Below are positions 50,513 through 60,052 of a DNA stretch of 64,000 nucleotides, piece by piece; within the stretch, counting starts at the first letter, position 1, and the number at the start of each line of letters is the position of its first letter. The stretch spans positions 2,666,001 through 2,730,000 of the forward strand of contig NZ_AP017422.1 in assembly GCF_002355595.1 (NCBI RefSeq), written 5' to 3'. A model generated the notes under the pieces. That model did no database searches and was not told the origin of the DNA. It worked only from the letters and a program-made list of their open reading frames with translations. This stretch comes from Filimonas lacunae (GTDB lineage Bacteria > Bacteroidota > Bacteroidia > Chitinophagales > Chitinophagaceae). The position numbers and the translations under genes are program-made.

Positions 50513-50941
50513 ATGGATAAGAAGAAACAAGAAATAGGTGTTATTGAAAAAATACTGGATGCCTGCTACCAGGCCAATCCGGATGGTTTGTTTGTGATGA
50601 GCTTAATGCACCAGTATGAAGAGCGGGGCAGCCTCAGCAAAAAACAATTGCAGGGCTTACTGGGCAAGGCGCAGAAAGTGCAGGACATGCCCCCTAACTG
50701 GGTGGCTACCCTGGAAGCGGTGATTTTAAAAATGCCTACCCGCTTTAAATCGGAAGTAAAAGTGGTGGCACCCGTGTTTCAGAAAGATGAAAAAGCAGGC
50801 CAGCTGATTACAGCCATTCTTGACAAATATCCCCAACATAAAAGGGTGGTGTTCCTGCGTTCTAAATACGACAATAACGAAACGCTCACCACCGCCGAAG
50901 TATCGGAGTTAGAAAGATTCAGTAAACTATTGCTGAAATAG
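50513..50941 (+). CDS. Hypothetical helical protein
   Basis: This is a 142-residue cytoplasmic protein; I chose the ATG at 50513 because the longer frame from a TTG at 50447 runs through the terminator. Helical segments are IGVIEKILDACYQANPDGLF, LSKKQLQGLLGKAQKV and LTTAEVSELERFSKLLLK. No motif or family is recognised. Confidence 0.6.
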   Translation: MDKKKQEIGVIEKILDACYQANPDGLFVMSLMHQYEERGSLSKKQLQGLLGKAQKVQDMPPNWVATLEAVILKMPTRFKSEVKVVAPVFQKDEKAGQLITAILDKYPQHKRVVFLRSKYDNNETLTTAEVSELERFSKLLLK

Positions 50942-50972
50942 AAAAAGCGTTGCCACTAACAAAGCTAAACCG

Positions 50973-51680
50973 TTACTGGTGTGGCCTTTTCCGTGTCGAC
51001 TCCGCCATCTCCTCCAGGTAATCCATTTGCATTTGCTGTAGTTCCAGTATTTTCTGGTTCTGGTATAGCATCAGGTGGTCTATCTTTTCATGCAAAAGCC
51101 TTATTTCCAGTTCGGCTTTCAGGTTTACTTTATAGTCGTATTCGTTGCGCTGGCGGTCTTTTGCTTCCTGGCGGTTCTGGCTCATCATAATAACCGGTGC
51201 CTGTAATGCAGCCAGACACGAGAGTATAAGGTTTAACAGGATATAAGGATAGGGATCAAAACCCTTGTTCAGCAACAACAACGAATTAAGTGTTATCCAT
51301 GCCAGCAGTATAACTGCAAAAGTGATGATAAACGTCCAGCTGCCGCCAAAGGCAGCTACCTTATCGGCCAGGCGTTGTCCGTAAGTGCTTTGCTCTTCGC
51401 TAGAAACGGTTAAACTGTCGGCCACCAGCTCCTGGTTTTCAATGGCCTCCACTACCTGCTGCTCCACCTTGTTCAGCTCGCCCATTTCATTGTCAATAAT
51501 ATGCTCCAGATACTTCTTACGGTATTGGTGCAGCGAGTCGCGGTGTAGCCAGCTGTGCTCCGTAAAACCAGGCACTTCCTGCTGAATAAATTCCACCAGG
51601 TTTTTACGTAACAAGGCCGCATTTACCATCTCGTGGGCGGGTAGTAGTTTTCCACTAATGGCACAGAGTTTCTTTTCCAT
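50973..51680 (-). CDS. DUF1003 membrane protein
   Basis: This is a 235-residue protein; I chose the ATG at 51680 (MEKKLCAISGKLLPAHEM). The DUF1003 domain covers about residues 100-225: GQRLADKVAAFGGSWTFI, two helices (IITFAVILLAWITLN, ILLNLILSCLAALQAPVIMM) and the signature SQNRQEAKDRQRNEYDYKVN. A coiled-coil tail follows (LLHEKIDHLMLYQNQKILEL). The N-terminal part has a CxxSGK-type segment that may bind metal or be a small regulatory domain. The family's function is not established. Confidence 0.8.
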   Translation of the reverse strand: MEKKLCAISGKLLPAHEMVNAALLRKNLVEFIQQEVPGFTEHSWLHRDSLHQYRKKYLEHIIDNEMGELNKVEQQVVEAIENQELVADSLTVSSEEQSTYGQRLADKVAAFGGSWTFIITFAVILLAWITLNSLLLLNKGFDPYPYILLNLILSCLAALQAPVIMMSQNRQEAKDRQRNEYDYKVNLKAELEIRLLHEKIDHLMLYQNQKILELQQMQMDYLEEMAESTRKRPHQ

Positions 51681-51796
51681 ACTGGTGATTAAAGCGCTAA
51701 ACAATGAGGATGAACCGGGTATAAAGGAACAACAAAATTGCTGAGATTTAAGTTATTACCGATAACTTTGGCTACTCAAACCCTTGTTGGCGGAAT

Positions 51797-53113
51797 ATGG
51801 TAAGTGTTGTTTCTACGATGAGCGTAAAATTCTGGCAGAAAGTAACTGGTAACCCCGAATCCTTTTCATTAGAAAGCAGGATATATCATGCTTTTTCTTT
51901 TATCGCATTTCTACTCTTATTATTTGAAATTCCTTTTACCTTACTGATACATCTTCCGGTAGCCGCTTTAATCGCTTCCATGCTGCTGGTAACACAAGGA
52001 TACCTGTATTTTTTAAGTAGGATAAAAGGCCGTTTGAAGGTGGCCGTAATTCTCAGTTTTGTGATCATTAATGCATTCACAGCTGTTAACTATGTATACC
52101 AGGCCGGTGTTACGGGACCTTGCCTGCTTATTTTTATTATTTCGCTGTTTATGATCATCTGTATCACCGACAAGCGATACTGGCCTTTTTGTCTCACTTT
52201 TAACCTGCTGATTGTAATTGTATTAATCGGCTGGGAATATTTTCAACCTTCTTTAATTAAAAGTCCCTACGTTACGCGGCGCGATATGTTTTTAGACAAT
52301 GCGCTGGCTTATATCGTGCTGATTATTTTACTGTACATAGGCACCACGCAAATTCTTACCAATTACAACAACCAGAAAAGGCAGCTGGAAGAAAAGGCGC
52401 TGGCGTTTAAGCAACTGAACGGTGAAAAGGATAAACTGTTGTCGATTATATCGCACGATCTGCGCGGTCCGTTAGCATCCATTCAGCAATATTTCAGTAT
52501 GATGAGTGAGATGAAAATGGGCGATGAAGAAAAGAAATCGCTGGAAGGGCATTTATTAAAAACCATAACCAACACACAGGAACTGGTAACCAATGTACTT
52601 AGCTGGGCTAAAAAGCAAATTGGCGGGCACAAAGTACAGTTAAACCAGATAAACCTGTATAACAGTATTTATAAAACAGCTGAACTATTCCGCTCGGTAG
52701 CACACCGTAAAGGCATACGGCTGGATATGGATATTGATAAGCGCATTGTGGTAACAGCGGATATTGATATGCTGCAACTGGTAATGCGCAATCTGCTGAA
52801 CAATGCTATCAAGTTCAGCAACGCCGATACTGTGATAGAACTAAAGGCCATGGCGCATAATAACCTTTGTATGATATCGGTAAAAGATGATGGCATTGGC
52901 ATTGATATTAACAAACAAAGGGATATTTTTTCGCTGGACGTAAAAAGCACTTATGGCACTGGTAATGAAAAGGGCAGTGGGTTAGGACTGGTGTTATGCC
53001 GGGAGTTTATGCAATTGCAGGGCGGCGATATTTCTTTCACCAGCGTAAGGGGCACAGGCAGTGTATTTTACCTTACACTGCCTTGCGAAATAGTAGCGCC
53101 CCATCCGGCTTAG
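51797..53113 (+). CDS. Membrane sensor histidine kinase
   Basis: This is a 438-residue kinase. Residues ~25-195 hold about six transmembrane helices, with little periplasmic sequence, so the sensor is probably within the membrane (FIAFLLLLFEIPFTLLIHLP, CLLIFIISLFMIICI). The HisKA domain has LLSIISHDLRGPLASIQQYF with the phospho-acceptor histidine. The HATPase domain follows with N box LVMRNLLNNAIKFSN, G1 VKDDGIGI and G2 GNEKGSGLGLVLCREFM. No response regulator gene is adjacent, so it is an orphan. The ATG at 51818 is an alternative start. Ligand unknown. Confidence 0.9.
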   Translation: MVSVVSTMSVKFWQKVTGNPESFSLESRIYHAFSFIAFLLLLFEIPFTLLIHLPVAALIASMLLVTQGYLYFLSRIKGRLKVAVILSFVIINAFTAVNYVYQAGVTGPCLLIFIISLFMIICITDKRYWPFCLTFNLLIVIVLIGWEYFQPSLIKSPYVTRRDMFLDNALAYIVLIILLYIGTTQILTNYNNQKRQLEEKALAFKQLNGEKDKLLSIISHDLRGPLASIQQYFSMMSEMKMGDEEKKSLEGHLLKTITNTQELVTNVLSWAKKQIGGHKVQLNQINLYNSIYKTAELFRSVAHRKGIRLDMDIDKRIVVTADIDMLQLVMRNLLNNAIKFSNADTVIELKAMAHNNLCMISVKDDGIGIDINKQRDIFSLDVKSTYGTGNEKGSGLGLVLCREFMQLQGGDISFTSVRGTGSVFYLTLPCEIVAPHPA

Positions 53114-53120
53114 TTTTTTG

Positions 53121-53879
53121 CTATGCGGTTTCTCTGGCTGCGTTCATTGCCTGAATAGCCTGTTCGGGCGACTGCAGGTACAATTGATAAAGACCCGCAG
53201 TGCCTCCTACATGTATTTCAAATGTATCCTTACCAAGCGCTTCCCAGAACTCAGTAGCTACCTGTTGTGGCGGAATGCCGTTTTTATCTCCTCCAATTTC
53301 TTTAGAAAAGGCAGTATCTACCAGTGGTGGCATTAACTCAAACACTTTTACATTGCTGGTACGTTCCAGTAACACCCGTAAGGATTGTGTATAGGAATGC
53401 AGTGCGGCCTTGCTGGCTGAATAAGTAGGCAGGGCCAGGGCAGAAGGGGCAAAGGCTACAATAGACGATACCGTTACTATAGCGGCTTCGGGCTGTTGTT
53501 TCAACAAAGGCAACAGCAGGTTGTTTAACCGGATGATGGAAAAGTAATTGGTTACCATTTCCGCTTCTGCTTTAACATGCGCATCTGCATCTTCTACCAG
53601 GTTGTAAACATAAGCCTGCCCGGCGTTATTGATCACTATGTTTAAATCGGGAAATCCGGTTTTCAGTTGTTGCACCAGTTTTTCTACATCGTTGGCATTG
53701 GTTACATCACAGGTAATGCCTGTTACATTTTTTAAACCTGCAGCGGCTTGCTGCAGGGTAGCAGCGGTGCGCCCGGTAATAATAACACGGTTGCCATTTT
53801 CTGAGAATAATTTAGCCAGTTCCAGGCCAATACCTGCACTACCACCTGTAATTAATACGGTGTTGTTTGTTGTGTTCAT
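53121..53879 (-). CDS. Short-chain dehydrogenase/reductase (DltE-like)
   Basis: This is a 252-residue NAD(P)-binding Rossmann enzyme. The glycine motif TGGSAGIGLELAKLF is near the N terminus. NNAG (VINNAGQAYV), the catalytic serine in VSSIVAFAPS and the YSASK (TYSASKAALHSY) are all present, giving a complete Ser-Tyr-Lys set. The NxCDVT segment (ITCDVTNAND) fits classical SDRs. It lies 56 bp downstream of a TetR gene on the same strand, with a TetR-type operator in the gap. It is probably induced by a toxic aldehyde or ketone-like compound (inference). Confidence 0.9.
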   Translation of the reverse strand: MNTTNNTVLITGGSAGIGLELAKLFSENGNRVIITGRTAATLQQAAAGLKNVTGITCDVTNANDVEKLVQQLKTGFPDLNIVINNAGQAYVYNLVEDADAHVKAEAEMVTNYFSIIRLNNLLLPLLKQQPEAAIVTVSSIVAFAPSALALPTYSASKAALHSYTQSLRVLLERTSNVKVFELMPPLVDTAFSKEIGGDKNGIPPQQVATEFWEALGKDTFEIHVGGTAGLYQLYLQSPEQAIQAMNAARETA

Positions 53880-53897
53880 AATTGTAGTTTATATTGA

Positions 53898-53917
53898 AAT
53901 ATACCAATCGGTATATT
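53898..53917. promoter_or_regulatory. TetR-type operator before the SDR gene
   Basis: AATATACCAATCGGTATATT has perfect 8-bp arms. Its ATACC..GGTAT core is shared with the site upstream of the tetR gene. It lies 19 bp upstream of the SDR start. Confidence 0.75.
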
Positions 53918-53935
53918 TTTGGTGAAAAAAAGGGA

Positions 53936-54523
53936 CTACATCTGTAGTTCCGTTTTAATAATTTGTGTGGTTCTGTTCATGGCGTCATTGAAAAAAGAAA
54001 GATCGCCGGTTACTTTGCTCAGCATCACGCTACCTTCAAACAAAGCCAGGAAAATATTAGCATAACTGCCAGGATGTACGCCTGGTTTTATTTCTCCTGC
54101 ATCTATGCCTGCCTGTATCAGTGATTCGTATTGCTGCTTCCATAAATGAATAGCCTCATTCACCTTTTCTTTTAAAGCAGGTTGATTATCATCTGCTTCC
54201 ACCGCTGTATTCAGCACCGGACAACCCCCATTGGCAGCCAGGGCGGCAAAATTGCTTTTAAAGAACTGGGGAATGGCCAGCAGTTTTTCAATAGCGCTTT
54301 TGCTGTTAATATGGGCTAACCCGGTTTTTACCAGGCGTTGGTTATAATCGAACGCGGCCAGGGCTATTTCGTCTTTGTTTTTGAAATTACCATACAAAGC
54401 GCCTTTGGTTAAACCAGTGGCTTCTGTAAGGTCGGCCAGCGAAGTACCCGCGTAGCCTTTCTTATTAAAAACCGGGGCGGTTTTTTCAATAATAAAGGTG
54501 CGTGTGGCTTCGGCTTTTGACAT
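53936..54523 (-). CDS. TetR-family repressor
   Basis: This is a 195-residue regulator; I chose the ATG at 54523 (MSKAEATRTFIIEKTAPVFN). The helix-turn-helix is visible as YAGTSLADLTEATGLTKGAL, then YGNFKNKDEIALAAFDYN, the TetR signature. The C-terminal ligand domain is helical and contains one cysteine-bearing NGGCPVLN segment. Palindromes lie just upstream of this gene and of the SDR gene, so it probably represses itself and the SDR. Inducer unknown. Confidence 0.9.
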   Translation of the reverse strand: MSKAEATRTFIIEKTAPVFNKKGYAGTSLADLTEATGLTKGALYGNFKNKDEIALAAFDYNQRLVKTGLAHINSKSAIEKLLAIPQFFKSNFAALAANGGCPVLNTAVEADDNQPALKEKVNEAIHLWKQQYESLIQAGIDAGEIKPGVHPGSYANIFLALFEGSVMLSKVTGDLSFFNDAMNRTTQIIKTELQM

Positions 54524-54547
54524 GACGTACTTGTTTGATGATGTAAA

Positions 54548-54567
54548 ATTATACCGTTCGGTATAAT
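54548..54567. promoter_or_regulatory. TetR-type operator before tetR
   Basis: ATTATACCGTTCGGTATAAT is a 20-bp palindrome with 9-bp arms (ATTATACCG and CGGTATAAT), located 25 bp upstream of the tetR start. It shares its core with 53898-53917, which supports one regulator binding both. Confidence 0.8.
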
Positions 54568-54675
54568 CTGGCAAGTTTTTCAACCTATTTTTTTGTTAAG
54601 GCGTTGACCAAACAGGGCTGCTTCGGCAAACAGCCGTTAATATTGCAAAAATTAACGAAACATCTTCCTGCACCC

Positions 54676-56664
54676 ATGTCAGTACAAAAGCTGGTTTTTA
54701 CCTTAGGATATTTTGCTACCACTGCATTTTCTGTTTCCTCGTTATGGGCACAAAGTGCGGTATGGCCGGCACCGGCAGCGCTGCACCAGGTAAACGCAGC
54801 TTATGCGCAGGCGCCTGCAGTTATTATTTTAAACAAGCATACTATAGAGCATAAAACAGAAGAGGGTAACCTGGTGCGGGAAGACAGCTATTACCAGGTA
54901 TTTAAAATACATTCCGCAGAAGGGCAGGAGCTATTTACACATTACCCTACTTTGCGCCCCCTGCAATCGAAGCTGTATAATATGAAAGCAAGGATTACAC
55001 TTGCTAACGGTAAAAGCTTTGACATCACTCCCCACACGGTGAAAATGGATGCAGCCCGGGATGAGAAAGGATATGCCAGAGATGGGCAATGGGTGCAGTG
55101 CTTTAGAGTAGACAGTGTGCAAAAGGATGCGGAGGTGGAGTTGATGTACCAGGTAAAGAGCAACGTGGAATTGTTTGGTTCGGAAGTGTTGCAGGACGAC
55201 TGGCTGCCTTGCCAGCAAGCTGTTTTTACCTTTATTACTTCGGATGAACTGCGTTTTAGTGTAAAAGGTTTTCATGGTTGTGTGGTAGAGGATGAAACGA
55301 TTGCTGCTGATAACCGTAGGTTTATTATAGCCAATGCAGTTAATTTACCTGCACTGCCTGATGAGAAGTTTTCCTTTGCGGCCAAACACCGGGCGCGTAT
55401 TGATTATAAGTTAAGCTATAATGCCAATTCTCCGGCCCGTTTATATACCTGGAATGCGTTTGCTAAAAAAGCAAGCCAGCTGTATACTACCCGCAATGCA
55501 TCGGAAGAAAAGGCTTTGGCCCAACTGATTGCCCAAATCAGTATCCCGCTTACGGCGGGCCAGGGGGGGCAGGTGGCTGCCATTGAAGATTATGTAAAAA
55601 CCAATATTCATATAGCCCCACCAGGCGATTCACTGGCCAACCTGACTGACCTGGTACAGATCATCGATAACAAAAAAGCCGGTAAGGAAGGTGCTATACG
55701 ACTGATGGCAGGTTTACTGACGCAGATGAAAATCCCTTTTCAGCTGGCGTTTACGGCCAACAGAACAGATATTCCATTGGATGAAGAGCTGGAATACTGG
55801 GAGCGTGCAAAAGAGGTATTGCTGTATTTTCCGGCTATTAACAAATACATCAGCGCAGGAGAAGCGGAAACTCGCTATCCGCATATGAATCCATTGCAGG
55901 CAGGCACCCGTGCCTTGCTGGTGAAAGACACCGTAATGGGGGCCCGTAAAGCAGTAGGAACCAGTTTTCAATGGGTGCCTATGGATTCGGCACAGTATAA
56001 CTTTTACAACCTGGAAGAAGAAGTGAATGTAAACCCGCGCATGGACTCGGTGTTTATAAAGGAAAAGCGTTTACTGGGGGGCTATGCAGGGGCAGATTAC
56101 CTGCCGGCATACCGAAATCAACCCCGCGAAAAGCAGGGAGAAATGAGTAAAGCGCTGCTGGCATTACCAGGCGATAACCAGATGACGCATGTGCAGGTAC
56201 GTAACTTTGATTATGCCGATGCTTATGCCCGCAAGCCTTTAACGCTTACAGCAGATGTTTACAGCCGCTCGCTGATCACAAACATGATGAATAAGAAGCT
56301 GGTGCTGAACATTGGCAAGCTGATTGGGGAGCAATACCCCGCTGTATCCGACACCACCCGCAAACTGCCGGTAGAACTGGATTTTGGACGTACAGTTACC
56401 CGTACCATCACCTTACGACTGCCACGTACTTACCTGGTAACGAATGCAGATGAACTGAAAACGAATATCAGTTATACTACGGCAGAGGGGGGCTCACTGA
56501 GTTTTAAAAGCAGCTATTCCATCAAAGGATATACTTTGTTTTTAACCGTGCAGGAAACCTATAGCCAGGTGGAATATTCCGCAGCAGACTATTCTCATTT
56601 TATTGCGGTACGTAATGCCGCTGCGGCATTCTACGAAAAAATACTGATACTGGAGAAGAAATAG
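54676..56664 (+). CDS. DUF3857 protein with inactive transglutaminase-like domain
   Basis: This is a 662-residue secreted protein; I chose the ATG at 54676, which gives signal peptide MSVQKLVFTLGYFATTAFSV, then LWAQ. Residues ~50-240 form a DUF3857 domain (SYYQVFKIHSAEGQELF, LANGKSFDITPHTVK). Then comes a transglutaminase-like domain, about residues 300-420, but the catalytic cysteine region, present as GDCKDMA in the relative at 60053, reads GKEGAIRLMAGLL here. No Cys-His-Asp set is visible. It is therefore probably a pseudo-transglutaminase. The C-terminal domain is beta-rich. It is a paralogue of the gene at 62016. Confidence 0.8.
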   Translation: MSVQKLVFTLGYFATTAFSVSSLWAQSAVWPAPAALHQVNAAYAQAPAVIILNKHTIEHKTEEGNLVREDSYYQVFKIHSAEGQELFTHYPTLRPLQSKLYNMKARITLANGKSFDITPHTVKMDAARDEKGYARDGQWVQCFRVDSVQKDAEVELMYQVKSNVELFGSEVLQDDWLPCQQAVFTFITSDELRFSVKGFHGCVVEDETIAADNRRFIIANAVNLPALPDEKFSFAAKHRARIDYKLSYNANSPARLYTWNAFAKKASQLYTTRNASEEKALAQLIAQISIPLTAGQGGQVAAIEDYVKTNIHIAPPGDSLANLTDLVQIIDNKKAGKEGAIRLMAGLLTQMKIPFQLAFTANRTDIPLDEELEYWERAKEVLLYFPAINKYISAGEAETRYPHMNPLQAGTRALLVKDTVMGARKAVGTSFQWVPMDSAQYNFYNLEEEVNVNPRMDSVFIKEKRLLGGYAGADYLPAYRNQPREKQGEMSKALLALPGDNQMTHVQVRNFDYADAYARKPLTLTADVYSRSLITNMMNKKLVLNIGKLIGEQYPAVSDTTRKLPVELDFGRTVTRTITLRLPRTYLVTNADELKTNISYTTAEGGSLSFKSSYSIKGYTLFLTVQETYSQVEYSAADYSHFIAVRNAAAAFYEKILILEKK

Positions 56665-56746
56665 TGGCTGCAAGGCCACTATTTTACTGGTTCTGCCGCT
56701 TTATTAGCATACGTTTCCTATTTTTAGAGCTACAACTCTAGACCGT

Positions 56747-59700
56747 ATGCGAAATTTAGTTTCGTTCAGTATTTTACTGTTGCTGCTATGCAATAAACTG
56801 AACGCTCAGACAGAACCCTTAGTGAATAGTGGTGAATTATTAGAACAGGGCGCTAAGCTGCATGATGATGGCAAGTACAAAGAAGCCATTGCCCTTTACC
56901 GGAAAATCAGCCGTAACGATACTAACTATTCCCGCTCACTGCACGAATTATCGTTAAGTAGCTGTGCCGATAGTAATTTTCAGGCAGCGATAGCCTATGC
57001 CGAAGAAGGCCTGAAATTATACCCGGATTTAATTAATGACTGGTACCCGTTACTGGCCAATGCCAATGATTATTTAGGCAAGTGGGAGGAAGCGGTAAGC
57101 TATTATGACAAATTACTGGCGGTAAACCCTTACGACTATCAAACCTGGTTTAACAAAGGCATTGCCTATTACCGTGTTAAGAATTATGTGGATGCGCAAA
57201 AAAGCTTCCAGCAATCGGTGATCATTTATCCTTTTTATGCTTCCCCTCATTATTTCATGAGTGTAATTGCCTATAGCGAAGGTAAACTGCCACAGGCGAT
57301 GCTTAGTGCTGCCACTTATTTATTAATGAAGCCGGATGGCCGTTACCGGAAAAACTGTATAAACCTGCTGAACAGCGTTGCTGTGATGGATGATGAAGTT
57401 TCGGCGAATGTGAAAAAGGCCAAAGGCAATAATGTGTTTGAAGAACAACAGGAAATTATTGTAAGCAAAATAGCCATGGACAGGGGCTATAAATTACAAA
57501 CCGACCTGGAAGACGCTATTACCAGGCAGTTTCAGGTATTGCTGGAGAAGCTGAGCTACGAACAGGCACAGCAGGACTTTTTTATGCAGTTTTATGTGCC
57601 TTATTATAAGCAGGTGTATGACAGCAAACAGTTTAACCTGTTAGTTAACTATATTTTCAGTGGCCTGGGCATTAAAAAAGTAGATGATTTTGTAAAGCGT
57701 AATAAAAAAGACCTGGTAGCGTTTGCGGATGAATGTGGTGTGCATTTTAACAAGCTGAAAGAAACCCAGGTGTTAAACTACCAGCAACGTAAGGATGCTC
57801 CTTCGCATTTTTATTACCGGGAAGGCAAAGTATTGGGCAAAGGCGGTACCTGGACAGTAACAAAGGATAACTGGATCCTGGAAGGCGATTGGGTTTTTTA
57901 CCATGCCAATGGTACTGTAAAGTCAAAAGGTGCTTTTGTGCATGACAAGTACAATGGCGAATGGCAGTTTTTTTATTCCAATGGTGTGAAAAAAGAAAAA
58001 GGAGTTTATGAAAATGGTGTGGAAGAAGGTCCGTGCACCTTCTGGTTTGACAATGGCAGCCTGCAGGCGGTAAATAATTATAAAGCCGGTAAGCTGGAAG
58101 GAGAAAGAAAAGTGTATTACTATAGTGGTGAACTAAAAAGAACCGAACAATATAAAGGCAATGAGAAGAATGGCTTGGTGGTAGCCTATTATACCAATGG
58201 CCTGGTACAATATAAAGTGAACTTTGTAAACGGCCTGAAAGAAGGCGTGTTTACGGAGTATTACGATAACGGACAGCTGGAAGCTACTACAACCTATGCT
58301 GCGGATAAAGCCGAAGGGCCTTACAAAAAATACAACAGGCTGGGTTTGCTGGTGCAGGAAGGCTCTTATACCAACGACAAGCAAACAGGTGCCTGGAAAA
58401 CATGGTACAACGAGGGACAGCTGAAAGAAACTTACAGTTATGTAGATGGCAAGATGGACGGCGAATACAAAGAGTTGTATCAGAATGGAGTACTAAAGCA
58501 AAGGCAGGTGTACAGCAAAGGCAGAACAGATGGTAAAGAAGAAAACTTTGCCAAAGCCGGTTGGTTGTATAGCGAAGCTCTGTACGACAAAGAAAGCTTT
58601 AAACAGGTGAAGTTTTATGATGCTACCGGCAAGGTCATCAGTGAATCTAATGCCAAAGGAAGCTCCAGTTTGTTTACCTTTTACGATGAGTATGGTAATA
58701 AAGTGATTGATAGCTATCTGAGCCGCAGGGGCGACAAGGATGGCAAGTTTACTTCTTACTTTTCGAATGGCCAGGTAAAAGCTACTTCCTCTTTCAGCAA
58801 CAGCAATATGCAGGGCGAAAAGGTGGTGTATTACGCTAATGGATCCGTTTCTGAAAAGTACAACTACAAGGACGGTAAGCTGGATGGTTTCTATATCTCT
58901 AACTATAAGCATGGCCGTGTAAACTACCAGGGTTGGTATGTAGATGATAACAAAGAGGGTGTGTTTGTGACTTTTGACGAGCGGGGCCGTAAAAAAGAAG
59001 TGACCAACTATAAGAACGGCGAAAAAGACCGTTATAGCGAGTTTTATCACCCTGATGGTAAAATACATTATGAGCAGTTATTTGATGAAGGCTGGCTGAA
59101 ACATGTTACACAATGGGATACTACCGGTAAAGTGGTGGCAGATGTGGAACTGAGTAATGAAGGCAACGGCGATGTGGTGTTTAAACACAATAATGGTAAA
59201 GATTATATCAAATGCACTTACCGCGGTTATAACCTGGATGGTAAACACGAAACTTATTTCTTCGATGGTTCTGTAAACGTTACCAGCTTTTACAAAAAAG
59301 GGAATAGTGACAGCACTTACCGCAGTTATTATTATGGCGGTCAGCTACATTCTGAATGTACTTACCGTAATGGCAGGGTAGAAGGTAACTGGACAGTGTA
59401 TTACGAGAATGGCAAGCCTATGAGTGTGAGTATTTACAGGGACGGCTATCTCAATGGCTTGTATAAAGAGTATAATGATGATGGAACCCTGGATAGGGAT
59501 ATCTGGTATAAAAACGGTTACCTGGATAGCTTTTACACTATTTATGCAGATAATGGCAAACGCGCCGTGGTGCTGATTTATGAAATGGACGAGCTGGTGG
59601 GCTATACTTACGAAGGTAAAGATGGCAAGTTGGTGAAGCCCGTGTTGTTGCCAAACGGAACAGGTAAAGTGGTAGCATATTTTGCTAACGGAACCAAAAG

Positions 59701-60034
59701 CGCTGAACTGGATTTTGAGGAAGGGGTTGTTAACGGCAACAGGAATATCTATTTTACCAATGGTGCTACTTATATCAGCCAGGTGCGTTCTTTAGGCGTG
59801 GACGAAGGGCCTAAAAAAGTATTCTACTTGAATGGTACTCCCGAAAAAGAACAAAACTATTTGCACGATAAGCTTTCCGGTGTTAGTAAGGACTATTACC
59901 GTAACGGCAAGCTGAAATCGGAAGTGAACTGGTACAACGGCGAAGAGCACGGCGTGGCCACATATTACGATGAAAGCGGTAAATTAAAACAAACCAGGGT
60001 GTATTACTATGGCATTTTGCAAAGTGTACGTTAA
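56747..60034 (+). CDS. Secreted TPR and MORN-repeat protein
   Basis: This is a 1,095-residue protein with signal peptide MRNLVSFSILLLLLCNKLNA. Residues ~25-190 contain TPR units (GAKLHDDGKYKEAIALYRKI, YQTWFNKGIAYYRVKNYVDA). From about residue 370 to the end there are roughly thirty MORN-type units of ~23 residues with the pattern YxNGxxKxxxxYxxGxxxGxW, for example WQFFYSNGVKKEKGVYENGV and YYENGKPMSVSIYRDGYLNG. Similar YwqK-like MORN proteins occur widely in Bacteroidota. It lies between two DUF3857 genes and 18 bp before the second of them. A scaffold role in the envelope is plausible, not shown. Confidence 0.85.
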   Translation: MRNLVSFSILLLLLCNKLNAQTEPLVNSGELLEQGAKLHDDGKYKEAIALYRKISRNDTNYSRSLHELSLSSCADSNFQAAIAYAEEGLKLYPDLINDWYPLLANANDYLGKWEEAVSYYDKLLAVNPYDYQTWFNKGIAYYRVKNYVDAQKSFQQSVIIYPFYASPHYFMSVIAYSEGKLPQAMLSAATYLLMKPDGRYRKNCINLLNSVAVMDDEVSANVKKAKGNNVFEEQQEIIVSKIAMDRGYKLQTDLEDAITRQFQVLLEKLSYEQAQQDFFMQFYVPYYKQVYDSKQFNLLVNYIFSGLGIKKVDDFVKRNKKDLVAFADECGVHFNKLKETQVLNYQQRKDAPSHFYYREGKVLGKGGTWTVTKDNWILEGDWVFYHANGTVKSKGAFVHDKYNGEWQFFYSNGVKKEKGVYENGVEEGPCTFWFDNGSLQAVNNYKAGKLEGERKVYYYSGELKRTEQYKGNEKNGLVVAYYTNGLVQYKVNFVNGLKEGVFTEYYDNGQLEATTTYAADKAEGPYKKYNRLGLLVQEGSYTNDKQTGAWKTWYNEGQLKETYSYVDGKMDGEYKELYQNGVLKQRQVYSKGRTDGKEENFAKAGWLYSEALYDKESFKQVKFYDATGKVISESNAKGSSSLFTFYDEYGNKVIDSYLSRRGDKDGKFTSYFSNGQVKATSSFSNSNMQGEKVVYYANGSVSEKYNYKDGKLDGFYISNYKHGRVNYQGWYVDDNKEGVFVTFDERGRKKEVTNYKNGEKDRYSEFYHPDGKIHYEQLFDEGWLKHVTQWDTTGKVVADVELSNEGNGDVVFKHNNGKDYIKCTYRGYNLDGKHETYFFDGSVNVTSFYKKGNSDSTYRSYYYGGQLHSECTYRNGRVEGNWTVYYENGKPMSVSIYRDGYLNGLYKEYNDDGTLDRDIWYKNGYLDSFYTIYADNGKRAVVLIYEMDELVGYTYEGKDGKLVKPVLLPNGTGKVVAYFANGTKSAELDFEEGVVNGNRNIYFTNGATYISQVRSLGVDEGPKKVFYLNGTPEKEQNYLHDKLSGVSKDYYRNGKLKSEVNWYNGEEHGVATYYDESGKLKQTRVYYYGILQSVR

Positions 60035-60052
60035 CATATAATTATTGCGCAA

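Noticed and set aside
58493-59068. 191-aa minus-strand ORF inside the MORN gene
   Set aside because: Long antisense frames arise from the repetitive codon pattern of MORN units; no start signal or domain.
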